Assembly (NCBI GenBank): GCA_017993715.1
Contig: JAGOME010000044.1
Coordinates: 1 to 37,716 of the forward strand
Direction of reading: 5' to 3'
Length of the DNA stretch: 37,716 bases
Source of the DNA: Phycicoccus sp.
Lineage (GTDB): Bacteria > Actinomycetota > Actinomycetes > Actinomycetales > Dermatophilaceae
Numbering within the stretch: the stretch's first letter is position 1; the number at the start of each line of letters is the position of its first letter. The position numbers and the translations under genes are program-made. The notes under the pieces were generated by a model. The model made no database searches, was not told where the DNA came from, and saw only the letters and a program-made list of their open reading frames with translations. Positions 28,500-36,654 of the stretch are shown here, piece by piece.

Positions 28500-30181
28500 T
28501 ATTGCCGGTCCTCGGGCGAGAGGGGCAGAGGGGAATCCACAATCGGGACGTCGGCGACGGCCGGCAGGGTGAGGCGGAACCGCGACCCCACTCCGGGCTC
28601 ACCCCAGGCCTGGAGCCAGCCCTGATGGAGGCGGGCGTCCTCGAGCGAAATAGCCAGGCCCAGGCCGGTGCCGCCCGTCGTGCGAGCCCGCGCCGGATCG
28701 GCCCGCCAGAACCGGTTGAAGACCATCGAGGCTTCGCCGGGGCGCAGGCCCACACCCGAATCTGACACCACGACAGCGACGGCCTCGCCACCGGTCGCGG
28801 CCTCGATCCGCACCGGCCGGCCCTCGCTGTGCTCAAGGGCATTGACCACGAGATTGCGGATGATGCGTTCGACGCGACGCTCATCGATCTCGGCGACCGC
28901 CGGCTCAGCGGGCAGTGCGAGGTGGACCTCACAGCCGCGCCGCTGGGCGATCGGCGCCGTGGCCACGACGACTCGTTGGATGGTCGAGCGCAGATCGATC
29001 GGCTCGACATCCAGGGCCGCTGCGCCCGCGTCGAAGCGGCTGATCTCCAGGAGGTCCGCCAGGAGAGCCTCGAAGCGGTCGAGTTCGCCCTCGAGCAGCT
29101 CGGTCGATCGGGCGACGAGGGGCTCGAAGCCGCCGCGAGCATCGTGGATGACATCGCTGGCCATCCGGATCGTCGTCAGGGGAGTGCGCAGTTCGTGAGA
29201 CACGTCAGAGACGAAGCGCTGCTGCACCCTGGACAGGCCCTCCAGCTGGCGGATCTGTCGCTGCAAGGAGTCGGCCATGGCGTTGAACGAGGTGCCCAGC
29301 TGCGCCAGCTCATCGGCACCCCGCGTTGACATCCGTTCGTTGAGCTTGCCGCTGGTCAAGCGTTGGGCCACAGCGGCCGCCCGACGGACCGGGGTGACCA
29401 CTTGGGCGGTCACGGTCCACGCGATCAGCGCGACCAAGGCCACCAGGACAAAGCCAGCGATGACGAAGGCCTGGCTGATGATCCCCATCACCTGCAGTTC
29501 CTGGGTCATCGGGTAGATGACATACAGGTCGTAGTAGCCCGCAGTCGGCACGATGACCGCGCTGCCCACCATGACCGCGGGGACGACCTCGCCGTCCAGG
29601 GTGATCGGCGCGATCTGCGTCTGCTGGGTGGTCGGGTTCTGCGCGACCGCTGCCCGCAGCTCGGGTTGGATCGCCGACAGGCTCACATCACCGGACCGCA
29701 CCGTCGCCAGGACTGTCTGGCTCTTGTTGATCGTCGAGCGCGCCATCACGACATAGCGGGTCGGCGTCGGCCCGGTCGCTGCCAGCCCTCGCACGATGTC
29801 GCTCGCGTTGAGGTCAAGCTCACCCACGGTGGTCGCCCCCGAGGCATAGAAGCGACGCTGCGCCTCGCTGACCAGGGTGCGCGCCTCGTACTGGCTGGTC
29901 GCGATCCGCTCGTTCTCCAGCCCGCGGGCGATCTCGTTGTGGAGGTAGGTACCGAGCAGAAGGATCACCGTGGTGGCCAGGAGCACGGTGGTGGTGACCA
30001 CCCGGACCTGTAACGACTCACGCCACCGTCGCACGACCCACCGCGACCAGCGCGCGACGAAGCGTCGGGGGGTCGCGGTCCATGCCAGCAGGCTGGCGTG
30101 CACTCGGGACGCCCGCTCCCGCACGCTCGGCGTTGGCAGCGGGCCCCGGGGGAAGGTCCGGCCCATGGCCTGCGGCGGCAT
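28499..30181 (-). CDS. mtrB: Sensor histidine kinase MtrB
   Basis: 560 residues from ATG 30181 (MPPQAMGRTFPRGPLPTPSV). It has two membrane helices (about 58-80 and 236-260) flanking an extracellular sensor domain, then HAMP (about 261-312). The dimerisation box has the phospho-acceptor His329 in FVSDVSHELRTPLTTIRM. The ATPase domain has the N box RIIRNLVVNALEHSEG, G1 VSDSGVGLRPGE and G2 TGGTGLGLAIS. MtrB phosphorylates MtrA and controls septation, DNA replication and osmotic/cell-wall genes. It is 2 nt from mtrA and overlaps lpqB by 1 nt, a tight operon. Confidence 0.97.
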   Translation of the reverse strand: MPPQAMGRTFPRGPLPTPSVRERASRVHASLLAWTATPRRFVARWSRWVVRRWRESLQVRVVTTTVLLATTVILLLGTYLHNEIARGLENERIATSQYEARTLVSEAQRRFYASGATTVGELDLNASDIVRGLAATGPTPTRYVVMARSTINKSQTVLATVRSGDVSLSAIQPELRAAVAQNPTTQQTQIAPITLDGEVVPAVMVGSAVIVPTAGYYDLYVIYPMTQELQVMGIISQAFVIAGFVLVALVALIAWTVTAQVVTPVRRAAAVAQRLTSGKLNERMSTRGADELAQLGTSFNAMADSLQRQIRQLEGLSRVQQRFVSDVSHELRTPLTTIRMASDVIHDARGGFEPLVARSTELLEGELDRFEALLADLLEISRFDAGAAALDVEPIDLRSTIQRVVVATAPIAQRRGCEVHLALPAEPAVAEIDERRVERIIRNLVVNALEHSEGRPVRIEAATGGEAVAVVVSDSGVGLRPGEASMVFNRFWRADPARARTTGGTGLGLAISLEDARLHQGWLQAWGEPGVGSRFRLTLPAVADVPIVDSPLPLSPEDRQ

Positions 30182-30183
30182 GG

Positions 30184-30861
30184 TCAGGCGGGGCCGGCCT
30201 TGTAGCCCACGCCCCGCACCGTGACGACGACCTGGGGGTTCTCGGGGTCCTTCTCGACCTTGCTCCGCAGTCGCTGGACGTGCACATTGACCAACCGGGT
30301 GTCACCGGCATGGCGGTAGCCCCAGACCTGCTCCAAGAGCACCTCCCGCGTGAACACCTGCCACGGTCGTCGAGCCAGGGCGACGAGCAGATCGAACTCG
30401 AGCGGGGTGAGCGCCAAGGCCTCCTCGCCGCGCCGGACAGCATGACCGGCGACATCGATGGCCAGATCGCCGATGGTGAGTTTCTCCGGTGCGGGCTCGT
30501 CGCCGCGGCGCAGCCGCGCACGCAGTCGGGCGATCAGCTCCTGCGGCTTGAACGGCTTGACGACATAGTCGTCGGCCCCGCTCTCCAGTCCCAGGACGAC
30601 ATCAACGGTGTCTGTGCGTGCGGTGAGCATGACGATGGGGACGCCAGACTCGGCGCGGATGCGGCGGCAGACTTCGAGACCGTCGATGCCTGGGAGCATG
30701 ACGTCGAGCAGGACCACGTCGGGCCGGGTGTCGCGCAGTGCCGGCAGGGCGGCATTCCCGTCAGCCACATGGGTGACGTCGAGACCCTCCCCGGTCAGGA
30801 CGATGCCGAGCATCTCGGCGAGGGCAAGGTCGTCATCGACGACGAGGACACGGCCCTTCAC
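30184..30861 (-). CDS. mtrA: Response regulator MtrA (OmpR family)
   Basis: 225 residues from GTG 30861 (VKGRVLVVDDDLALAEMLGI); GTG 30873 and TTG 30885 are in-frame alternatives, but homologues begin (M)KGRVLVVDDD. The receiver has Asp53 in LLDVMLPGIDG, Thr80 in PIVMLTART and Lys102 in YVVKPFKP. The winged helix has ALTPLEFDLLVALARRPWQVFTREVLLEQVWGYRHAGDTRLVNVHVQRLRSKVE. MtrA is an essential or key cell-cycle and envelope regulator in actinobacteria. It is the first gene of mtrA-mtrB-lpqB. In M. tuberculosis tmk lies between sahH and mtrA; here there is no gene in that gap. Confidence 0.97.
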   Translation of the reverse strand: MKGRVLVVDDDLALAEMLGIVLTGEGLDVTHVADGNAALPALRDTRPDVVLLDVMLPGIDGLEVCRRIRAESGVPIVMLTARTDTVDVVLGLESGADDYVVKPFKPQELIARLRARLRRGDEPAPEKLTIGDLAIDVAGHAVRRGEEALALTPLEFDLLVALARRPWQVFTREVLLEQVWGYRHAGDTRLVNVHVQRLRSKVEKDPENPQVVVTVRGVGYKAGPA

Positions 30862-30890
30862 GTGCTTCCACACTCCCGAGGTCAAGGGGC

Positions 30891-30919
30891 GGCCGCGAGG
30901 CGCGCGGCCCTGTGGGGCC
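30891..30919 (-). other. Overlapping GC hairpins upstream of mtrA
   Basis: GGCCGCG / CGCGGCC (30891-30897 with 30903-30909) and an overlapping GGCCC / GGGCC (30906-30910 with 30915-30919) cannot form together. They sit 30-58 nt before the mtrA start, so they could be leader structures or the end of an upstream transcript. The wider 254-nt mtrA-ahcY gap otherwise holds only the ahcY terminator and no convincing -10 box for mtrA. Confidence 0.35.
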
Positions 30920-31050
30920 CATCATCACACAACCGCACGTGGGGGCGGCGCGCTCACAACCTGCGCAAGGCCCCGATCCTCGCGATGTCGACGGGGCATT
31001 GGGCCACTCGGTCCGCTTCCTGAAGATCACCCCAGGATGCGTCACGGGCC

Positions 31051-31087
31051 GAATGCCGTCCGCCTTCGGCGAAGGCGGACGGCATTC
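31051..31087 (-). terminator. ahcY terminator: long perfect hairpin built from an inverted GAATGCCG pair
   Basis: Arms 31051-31067 and 31071-31087 are perfectly complementary over 17 bp with a 3-nt loop (or 16 bp with the tetraloop CGGC). The outer ends are GAATGCCG and CGGCATTC. It begins 28 nt past the ahcY stop. Confidence 0.8.
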
Positions 31088-31115
31088 CGGGCGTGGTGGC
31101 GATGGGAGGAAAACG

Positions 31116-32567
31116 TCAGTAGCGGTAGTGCTCCGGCTTGTAAGGTCCGGCCACGTCGACGCCGAGGTACTCGGCCTGCTCCTTGGACAGCTCGGTCAGG
31201 TCCGCACCGAGCGCCTCAAGGTGCAAACGCGCAACCTTCTCGTCCAGGTGCTTGGGCAGCGTCTCGACCTGGGGGTTGCCGTCCTCGTCGCGGTAGTGCG
31301 TGGTGTTGGTGAACATCTCGACCTGCGCGATGGTCTGGTTCGAGAACGAGTTGCTCATCACGAAGCTCGGGTGGCCCGTCGCGTTGCCGAGGTTCATCAG
31401 GCGGCCCTCGGAGAGCACGATGATCGACGTGCCATCGGGGAACGTCCACTCGTGCACCTGCGGCTTGATCTCCGTCTTGGTGATGCCCGGGGTGCGCTCC
31501 AGGCCCGCCATGTCGATCTCGTTGTCGAAGTGCCCGATGTTGGACACGATGGCCTTGTTCTTCATGGCCGCCATGTGGTCGGCAGTGATGACGTCGAAGC
31601 AGCCGGTCGCCGTGACGAAGATATCGGCCTGGCCGACGACGTCGTCCATCCGGGCCACCTGGTAGCCGTCCATGGCCGCCTGCAGGGCGCAGATCGGGTC
31701 GATCTCGGTGACGATGACCCGGGCCCCCTGGCCACGCAGCGACTCCGCGCACCCCTTGCCCACATCGCCGTAGCCCGCAACCACGGCGACCTTGCCACCG
31801 ATGAGGACGTCGGTGGCTCGGTTGAGCCCGTCGATGAGGCTGTGGCGGCAGCCGTACTTGTTGTCGAACTTGCTCTTGGTCACCGAGTCGTTGACGTTGA
31901 TCGCGGGGAAGAGGAGCTCGCCGGCCTCGGCCAGTTGATAGAGCCGGTGGACCCCGGTTGTGGTCTCCTCGGTGACGCCCTTGATGTGGTCGCTGACGGT
32001 GGTCCAGCGGCGCGGGTCCGTCGCCATGGTGCGGCGGACGAGGGCCTTGAAGACACCAAACTCGTGGGAGTCCTCATCGGTCGTGGGGGGTACTTGGCCC
32101 GCGGTCTCCCACTCGCGGCCCTTGTGGACGAGCATCGTGGCGTCGCCACCGTCGTCGAGGATCATGTTGGCGAACTCGCCACCTGGCCAGGACAGGATCT
32201 GCTCGGTGCAGTCCCAGTACTCCTGGAGCGTCTCGCCCTTCCAGGCGAACACCGGGACGCCCTGGGGGTCCTCCGGCGTACCTTGCGGACCGACGACGAC
32301 CGCGGCGGCCGCCTCGTCCTGAGTGGAGTAGATGTTGCACGAGGCCCAGCGGACGCGGGCGCCGAGGGCGACGAGGGTCTCGATGAGGACGGCGGTCTGG
32401 ACGGTCATGTGCAACGAGCCCGCGATGAGCGCACCCGCGAGCGGCTGGCTCGCGGCATACTCGGCGCGCAGGGCCATCAGCCCGGGCATTTCGTGTTCGG
32501 CGAGGCGGATCTGGTGGCGCCCGGCCTGGGCCAAGGCAAGATCCTTGACCTGGTAGTCCAATGACAT
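31116..32567 (-). CDS. ahcY: Adenosylhomocysteinase (S-adenosyl-L-homocysteine hydrolase)
   Basis: 483 residues from ATG 32567 ([20 protein letters not shown]) with GGGAG 7 nt upstream. It splits S-adenosylhomocysteine into adenosine and homocysteine, clearing the methyltransferase product inhibitor in the activated methyl cycle. It has the substrate-site region [20 protein letters not shown] and [13 protein letters not shown], the actinobacterial insert (about 150-190), [20 protein letters not shown] with the catalytic Lys/Asp, the NAD-binding GYGDVGKG (265-272), and the conserved C-terminus ending KPEHYRY. The frame is open upstream to 33302, but that extension shows no family sequence. The leader carries a structured element. 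Confidence 0.97.
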   Translation of the reverse strand: MSLDYQVKDLALAQAGRHQIRLAEHEMPGLMALRAEYAASQPLAGALIAGSLHMTVQTAVLIETLVALGARVRWASCNIYSTQDEAAAAVVVGPQGTPEDPQGVPVFAWKGETLQEYWDCTEQILSWPGGEFANMILDDGGDATMLVHKGREWETAGQVPPTTDEDSHEFGVFKALVRRTMATDPRRWTTVSDHIKGVTEETTTGVHRLYQLAEAGELLFPAINVNDSVTKSKFDNKYGCRHSLIDGLNRATDVLIGGKVAVVAGYGDVGKGCAESLRGQGARVIVTEIDPICALQAAMDGYQVARMDDVVGQADIFVTATGCFDVITADHMAAMKNKAIVSNIGHFDNEIDMAGLERTPGITKTEIKPQVHEWTFPDGTSIIVLSEGRLMNLGNATGHPSFVMSNSFSNQTIAQVEMFTNTTHYRDEDGNPQVETLPKHLDEKVARLHLEALGADLTELSKEQAEYLGVDVAGPYKPEHYRY

Positions 32568-32597
32568 GCGGAATCTCCCGTAAAGATGATCGGTGAC

Positions 32598-32644
32598 CCG
32601 GCGCCGCCCTTCAGGGCCGTCAGGTGGGTTATCGCCCACGCCGG
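32598..32644 (-). ncRNA. Three-way-junction leader RNA candidate upstream of ahcY
   Basis: In the minus-strand transcript, CCGGCG (32644-32639) pairs with CGCCGG (32603-32598) as a closing stem. Inside lie a hairpin TGGG/CCCA, extendable to GTGGG/CCCAC at 32639-32635/32628-32624 at the cost of one closing pair (loop CGATAA), and a hairpin GCCC/GGGC (32617-32614 with 32609-32606, loop TGAA). The junction sits between the TAGAAT promoter and the GGGAG ribosome-binding site of ahcY. I see no match to the SAH riboswitch consensus as I know it. Pairing is seen directly; a regulatory role is inference. Confidence 0.45.
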
Positions 32645-32653
32645 CGACTGCCC

Positions 32654-32659
32654 ATTCTA
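32654..32659 (-). promoter_or_regulatory. -10 box TAGAAT for ahcY
   Basis: TAGAAT is close to the consensus TATAAT. The predicted start near 32647 gives a leader of about 79 nt that contains the whole three-way junction. Confidence 0.6.
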
Positions 32660-32701
32660 CTGATGGGCGCGCCCTCAGTCCGGCCCCCGACGCCCGCTCG
32701 G

Positions 32702-32707
32702 TAGATT
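32702..32707 (+). promoter_or_regulatory. -10 box TAGATT, leaderless YbaK-like gene
   Basis: TAGATT ends exactly 7 nt before ATG 32715. There is no Shine-Dalgarno. Confidence 0.6.
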
Positions 32708-32714
32708 CCGACGT

Positions 32715-33248
32715 ATGCCGTCTGCTCGCGGAACTCTGACCTGGCTGGCCGCCGTCGGGCGTCGTGATCTGTTGGCGCCGCCGGTGGCCGCCGCCATCGA
32801 CGCGGTCCCCCACGCTGAGGTCACCGCGATCGACCCCGCTCTGGCGGACACAGCCGCCTTCTGTGAGGCCTACGACGTCGCACCGCAGGCGAGCGCCAAC
32901 TGCGTCATCGTGGCCGGTCGTCGTGGTGACCGCACCACGTATGCCGCGGTCATGGTGCTCGCCATCCACCGCGCCGACGTCAACGGGGTGGTGCGCCGGC
33001 ACCTGGACGTCCGCAAGATCTCGTTTGCCCCGTTCGAGACCGCGGTGCACCTCACCGGGATGGAGTTCGGCGGGATCACGCCGGTGGGGCTTCCGACGCC
33101 GTGGCCGATCCTGGTCGATGCTGCCGTTGTTGCTGCCGGTCCCGTCGTCATCGGCAGCGGCATTCGCGCCAGCAAACTCCTCGTCGACGGGCGGACGCTC
33201 CTGAGCCTCCCCCACGCAACGGAACTGGACCTGTCCGTCTCCAGCTGA
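32715..33248 (+). CDS. YbaK/EbsC-type aminoacyl-tRNA deacylase domain protein
   Basis: 177 residues from a leaderless ATG ([20 protein letters not shown]). The YbaK/ProX editing fold is recognisable: [28 protein letters not shown], then [50 protein letters not shown] (the conserved K.S/F..., TGM.xGGVxPxG and P signature), and [15 protein letters not shown]. Such free-standing proteins hydrolyse mischarged tRNAs such as Ala-tRNAPro or Cys-tRNAPro; the exact substrate cannot be read from sequence. It is divergent from ahcY and convergent with the SIS gene. Confidence 0.88.
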   Translation: MPSARGTLTWLAAVGRRDLLAPPVAAAIDAVPHAEVTAIDPALADTAAFCEAYDVAPQASANCVIVAGRRGDRTTYAAVMVLAIHRADVNGVVRRHLDVRKISFAPFETAVHLTGMEFGGITPVGLPTPWPILVDAAVVAAGPVVIGSGIRASKLLVDGRTLLSLPHATELDLSVSS

Positions 33249-33273
33249 GCCGCACGCACGTTCGCCGGCCAGG

Positions 33274-34389
33274 TCAGCGACTCCCGCGGCGCAACTGCGC
33301 AACGTGGGGGGTGATCGCCGGATCGATGCCGTGGGCCAGAGCCAGGTAGGTCGCGGCGAAGTCGGTGCGGGTCACCAGCGAGGCCCAGCGCTGCAACGGT
33401 GCGTCGCCATCGGCAACAACCTCGTGGACGCGGATCCTCGCATCCTGGGCCATGTCGCGCACCGAGTCGGCAAGAGGATCCCCGGCCTGGGCTCGCAGCA
33501 ACACCAGGCTGAGAGCCGTGGCCGAGCCGCCGTCGAGGAAAGGGTCAGCGAACGGATCCACCGACGTCGGTGCACAGGGTCCGTCGAAGGTGGCGACGAT
33601 CTGGGCAGCCGCGTCCGGGAGCACGCCATGCGTGGCCGGCACTCGGGCGCTGCGGGTGAGCATGGCGGCGGTCCGCAGGGCGGCGACGCCGGCCAGGGGC
33701 CCATCGCCGAGCACGACCGGCACGGTCCCCGCGACGTCCGAGGCGAGCAGTTTTGCGGGATTGACGAAGGCCTCCGACGACGGTCGCAGGTCCTGGGCGA
33801 GCCCATCGAGGAGGTCAGCGGTCGCCGTAAGACTGTCCTCGCTGACCCGGACGACACCGAGCCGGTCGGCGGCGACCAGCACGGGGGTGAGCAACGACCA
33901 CAAGGAGGTGCGAGAGTTCGGCGCGTCATACCCCAAGGGGACGTGAATGCCGCGGCCGCGCGCGGACGCGTCGGCCAGGGGGCTGTCGGCGGCGCCGACC
34001 GTGACGACTTGAGCCCCTCGCCGCCCGGCCTCGGCGACCAGGTCGACCGGCCCCGCGGCGCGGCCTGACTGGGAGATCGCCACGACGAGATCGAGGGGAC
34101 CCACCCACGCGGGGAGCGGCCCGCCGCGCCGACAGAGCAAGGGCACGGGTGAACCAGGCTCGGCCAGGAGATCCAGGACATCGCCGACGACCGCCGACTC
34201 ACCCAGTGCGGCGACGAGCACGGCACGCGGCCGATCCTGCGGCTGAAGTCGATCGACGCCAGCCTCCTGGGCGGCCACCAGGGCCCGTCGAACCTGCGCG
34301 CCGGCGGTCGCCAGGGCCCGCAGGATCCCGCGGCTGTCGTGACGCTCCAGCGCCTCGGGGTCGTCGAGGATTGCCTCGTCGAACGTCAT
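33274..34389 (-). CDS. SIS domain phosphosugar isomerase-like protein
   Basis: 371 residues from ATG 34389 ([20 protein letters not shown]). An N-terminal SIS domain ([57 protein letters not shown]) precedes a second domain like the C-terminal part of bifunctional phosphoglucose/phosphomannose isomerases ([22 protein letters not shown]; end [23 protein letters not shown]). It matches Rv3256c in type and in position beside manB. A likely role is mannose-6-phosphate/fructose-6-phosphate interconversion or its regulation, feeding GDP-mannose synthesis. It is 6 nt downstream of the manB stop, in the same operon. Confidence 0.85.
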   Translation of the reverse strand: MTFDEAILDDPEALERHDSRGILRALATAGAQVRRALVAAQEAGVDRLQPQDRPRAVLVAALGESAVVGDVLDLLAEPGSPVPLLCRRGGPLPAWVGPLDLVVAISQSGRAAGPVDLVAEAGRRGAQVVTVGAADSPLADASARGRGIHVPLGYDAPNSRTSLWSLLTPVLVAADRLGVVRVSEDSLTATADLLDGLAQDLRPSSEAFVNPAKLLASDVAGTVPVVLGDGPLAGVAALRTAAMLTRSARVPATHGVLPDAAAQIVATFDGPCAPTSVDPFADPFLDGGSATALSLVLLRAQAGDPLADSVRDMAQDARIRVHEVVADGDAPLQRWASLVTRTDFAATYLALAHGIDPAITPHVAQLRRGSR

Positions 34390-34395
34390 GGTCGG

Positions 34396-36024
34396 CTAGG
34401 GCCGACGCGCCTCGTCGACGAGCAGCACGGGCACCCCGTCGTCGATGCGGTAGGCCAGCGCGCAGGACGCGTTGGTGCACACGAGCTCAGGACCGGTCGG
34501 ACCCTGCTCGTCGGTCAGGGCACTGCGGCACTGCGGGCACCGCAGGATCTCGCGCAACCACGGCTCGATCGTTGTCACAGGTATCGGTCCTCTCACGATC
34601 TCCAGCACGCCGTCGCGCACCCGGTGCATGGTCGCCTCGTCCTGGGCCTCGACGTTGAGGCGGAGCAAGGGCTCGGTGTTCGACGCACGCACGTTGAACC
34701 ACCACATCGTGCCATCTCCATCGCCAGCATCGCGCCTGTGCGTCACCGTCAGCCCGTCGAGTTCGTCGACCGTGACTGCGTCGGAGACCCAGGCGTCCCG
34801 GACGGCAGCCACGGCCGCCGCCTGATCGGCGACCGTCGAATTGATCTCTCCAGAGGCGGCATACCGGTCGTACCTGGCCATGACACTCGAGAGCGGGGCA
34901 TCCTGCTCCCCCAACGCGGCAAGCACGTGGAGCGCGGCGAGCATGCCGGTGTCAGCGAACCAGAACTCGCGGAAGTAGTAGTGCGCGCTGTGTTCACCGC
35001 CAAAGACCGCGCCTGCTCGCGCCATCTCACCCTTGATGTAGGAGTGGCCCACCCGAGTGCGCACCGCCCGGGCGCCCGACTCAGCGATGACTTCGGGGAC
35101 GGCGTGGGAGGTGATGACGTTGTGCACCACGGAGATCTCGCGGGGATCGACGCCCTCGGCGACCTCAGCGGCGATCGCCCGATCAGCGATGAGCGCGGTG
35201 ATCGCTGAGGCGCTGACCGGCTCGCCCCGTTCATCGACGACGAAGCAGCGATCGGCATCACCATCGAAGGCGAGGCCGAGATCGGCCCCGTGGGCGACGA
35301 CCGCGGCCTGGAGGTCACGCAGGTTCTCCGGCTCCAACGGGTTGGCCTCGTGATTGGGGAAGGTGCCGTCGAGCTCGAAGTACAGCGGGGTCACGGTGAG
35401 CGGCAGCGCAGGCAGGCCGGCATGGGTCCCCAGCACTGCGGGCACCGTGTGTCCCGCCATGCCATTGCCGGCATCCACCACGACCGACAGAGACCTCTGG
35501 CCGCTCAGATCAACCAGGGCCCGCAGAAACGTCGCATAGTCGGGCAGGACATCCCGATCGTCGACCGAGCCGGCCACGGCGACCATCGGCAGCTCGCGAC
35601 CCTCGAGCAGGTCGCCGGCCAAGTCCTTGATCTCCCGCAACCCGGTGTCCGCCCCGACCGGCCGGGCCCCCGCGCGACAGAGCTTGATGCCGTTGTAAGC
35701 AGCCGGATTGTGGCTGGCGGTAAACATCGCACCCGGGCGAGCGTCGCGCCCCGAGGCGAAGTACAGCTCATCGGTGCTGGCCAGCCCGATGAGGGTCACG
35801 TCGACCCCGCGACTGGTCACGCCGTCGGCGAAGGCCTGGGCAAGACCCGGCGAGGAGTCCCGCATGTCGTGGCCGACGACGATCGCGCCGGCGGCGTCGG
35901 GGATGGCCACCACCTCGGCGAATGCCGTGCCGATAGCCTGGGCAACCCGCGGGTCCAGCTGCTGGGGCACCAGACCTCGCACGTCGTAGGCCTTGATGAT
36001 CTGGTCCAGGATCTCGCGCGTCAC
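34396..36024 (-). CDS. manB: Phosphomannomutase fused in frame to a Trm112-like zinc-ribbon protein
   Basis: 542 residues from a leaderless GTG (VTREILDQIIKAYDVRGLVP). Residues 1-482 are an alpha-D-phosphohexomutase: phosphoserine loop FTASHNPAAYNGIK (Ser104), metal loop DGDADR (254-259), sugar loop FGGEHSAHYYF, and phosphate-binding RASNTEPLLRLNVEA. It interconverts mannose-6-P and mannose-1-P for GDP-mannose, lipoglycans and glycoproteins. Residues 483-542 (VTTIEPWLREILRCPQCRSA...LVCTNASCALAYRIDDGVPVLLVDEARRP) are a Trm112-like four-Cys protein that is usually a separate gene after manB. No stop separates them, but a Shine-Dalgarno and GTG are retained at the junction. The gene is followed by the SIS gene. 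Confidence 0.92.
   Translation of the reverse strand: MTREILDQIIKAYDVRGLVPQQLDPRVAQAIGTAFAEVVAIPDAAGAIVVGHDMRDSSPGLAQAFADGVTSRGVDVTLIGLASTDELYFASGRDARPGAMFTASHNPAAYNGIKLCRAGARPVGADTGLREIKDLAGDLLEGRELPMVAVAGSVDDRDVLPDYATFLRALVDLSGQRSLSVVVDAGNGMAGHTVPAVLGTHAGLPALPLTVTPLYFELDGTFPNHEANPLEPENLRDLQAAVVAHGADLGLAFDGDADRCFVVDERGEPVSASAITALIADRAIAAEVAEGVDPREISVVHNVITSHAVPEVIAESGARAVRTRVGHSYIKGEMARAGAVFGGEHSAHYYFREFWFADTGMLAALHVLAALGEQDAPLSSVMARYDRYAASGEINSTVADQAAAVAAVRDAWVSDAVTVDELDGLTVTHRRDAGDGDGTMWWFNVRASNTEPLLRLNVEAQDEATMHRVRDGVLEIVRGPIPVTTIEPWLREILRCPQCRSALTDEQGPTGPELVCTNASCALAYRIDDGVPVLLVDEARRP
34576..34593 (-). promoter_or_regulatory. Internal Shine-Dalgarno and GTG inside the manB fusion
   Basis: AGAGGA (34593-34588) lies 9 nt before an in-frame GTG (34578-34576) that begins VTTIEPWLREILRC, the normal N-terminus of a Trm112-like protein. 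A separate 60-residue product (34578-34396) could be made from it as well as the 542-residue fusion. Confidence 0.55.
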
Positions 36025-36031
36025 GCCAGGC

Positions 36032-36037
36032 AGGGTA
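36032..36037 (-). promoter_or_regulatory. -10 box TACCCT, leaderless manB
   Basis: TACCCT (TANNNT) ends 7 nt before GTG 36024. There is no Shine-Dalgarno, so manB is probably translated from the transcript's 5' end. Confidence 0.5.
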
Positions 36038-36083
36038 CTTCAGGACCGGACACGACCACGGGTCGAACGGGCCGGGGTAGCGC

Positions 36084-36464
36084 TCAGGCGCCGTCGCCGC
36101 CGGGGATGACCCTCAGGTGCCCTCGGCGACCGAACGCCGGGGCCGCCAGTGGTGCCGGCGCGGGAGCCGGCGGGACGCTGGGGGTGCGGTGCGGGCGCTC
36201 CCGCACCGCCTCGACGACGGCCAACAAATCATCGGTGTCATTGACGTCAACGGGGACGTAGCCGGCCGGGGACAGCCGCACGACATCCCAGCCGCGCGGC
36301 GCCGTCATCCGGGAGGCGTGCTCGGCGCACAGGTCATAGGCGTGGGGCTCGGCAAAAGTCGCCAGGGGGCCAACGACCATGGCCCGATCGGCATAGGCAT
36401 AGGTCAGGGTCGCGACCGCGGGCCGACCACACCCTGTCTTCGTGCATTTCCGGGACACCACCAC
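36084..36464 (-). CDS. DUF3499 family protein (Rv3258c-like)
   Basis: 126 residues from the first of three consecutive GTG codons (VVVSRKCTKTGCGRPAVATL). The N-terminal domain is the typical zinc-ribbon-like DUF3499: RKCTKTGCGRPAVATLTYAYADRAMVVGPLATFAEPHAYDLCAEHASRMTAPRGWDVVRL, with Cys7, Cys12 and the CAEHA pair as likely metal ligands. A Pro/Ala-rich linker leads to a short conserved end (FGRRGHLRVIPGGDGA). The gene sits beside manB as in M. tuberculosis. It is leaderless: TAGAGT lies 6 nt before the first GTG. Function is unknown. Confidence 0.88.
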   Translation of the reverse strand: MVVSRKCTKTGCGRPAVATLTYAYADRAMVVGPLATFAEPHAYDLCAEHASRMTAPRGWDVVRLSPAGYVPVDVNDTDDLLAVVEAVRERPHRTPSVPPAPAPAPLAAPAFGRRGHLRVIPGGDGA

Positions 36465-36470
36465 GCCGCC

Positions 36471-36476
36471 ACTCTA
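36471..36476 (-). promoter_or_regulatory. -10 box TAGAGT, leaderless DUF3499 gene
   Basis: TAGAGT ends 6 nt before the first of three GTG codons at 36464. The triple GTG may allow start-site slippage at the 5' end of the transcript. Confidence 0.5.
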
Positions 36477-36654
36477 GGTGCTGGAGCCGACGGTCCCGTT
36501 GGGGCACGCCGAGGACCGCCACACCCCTGCGGAGAGCCACCGCCACCTGGCGGCCGCGGGCTGCCTCCTGGGGCGTGGGGCCGCGCTCGCCACGGTCGCG
36601 GCGTTAGCATCACGGAACATGGTGCTCGGGGTTACCCGGGGAAGGAGCGCAGTC

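Noticed and set aside
32568-32659. Known SAH riboswitch upstream of ahcY
   Set aside because: The conserved SAH riboswitch core is not present by eye; the leader is instead reported as an unassigned three-way junction.
36478-36654. N-terminal extension of the Rv3259-like frame
   Set aside because: It overlaps the divergent DUF3499 promoter, has no family sequence, and the AAGGAG-GTG at 36655 fits the usual N-terminus.
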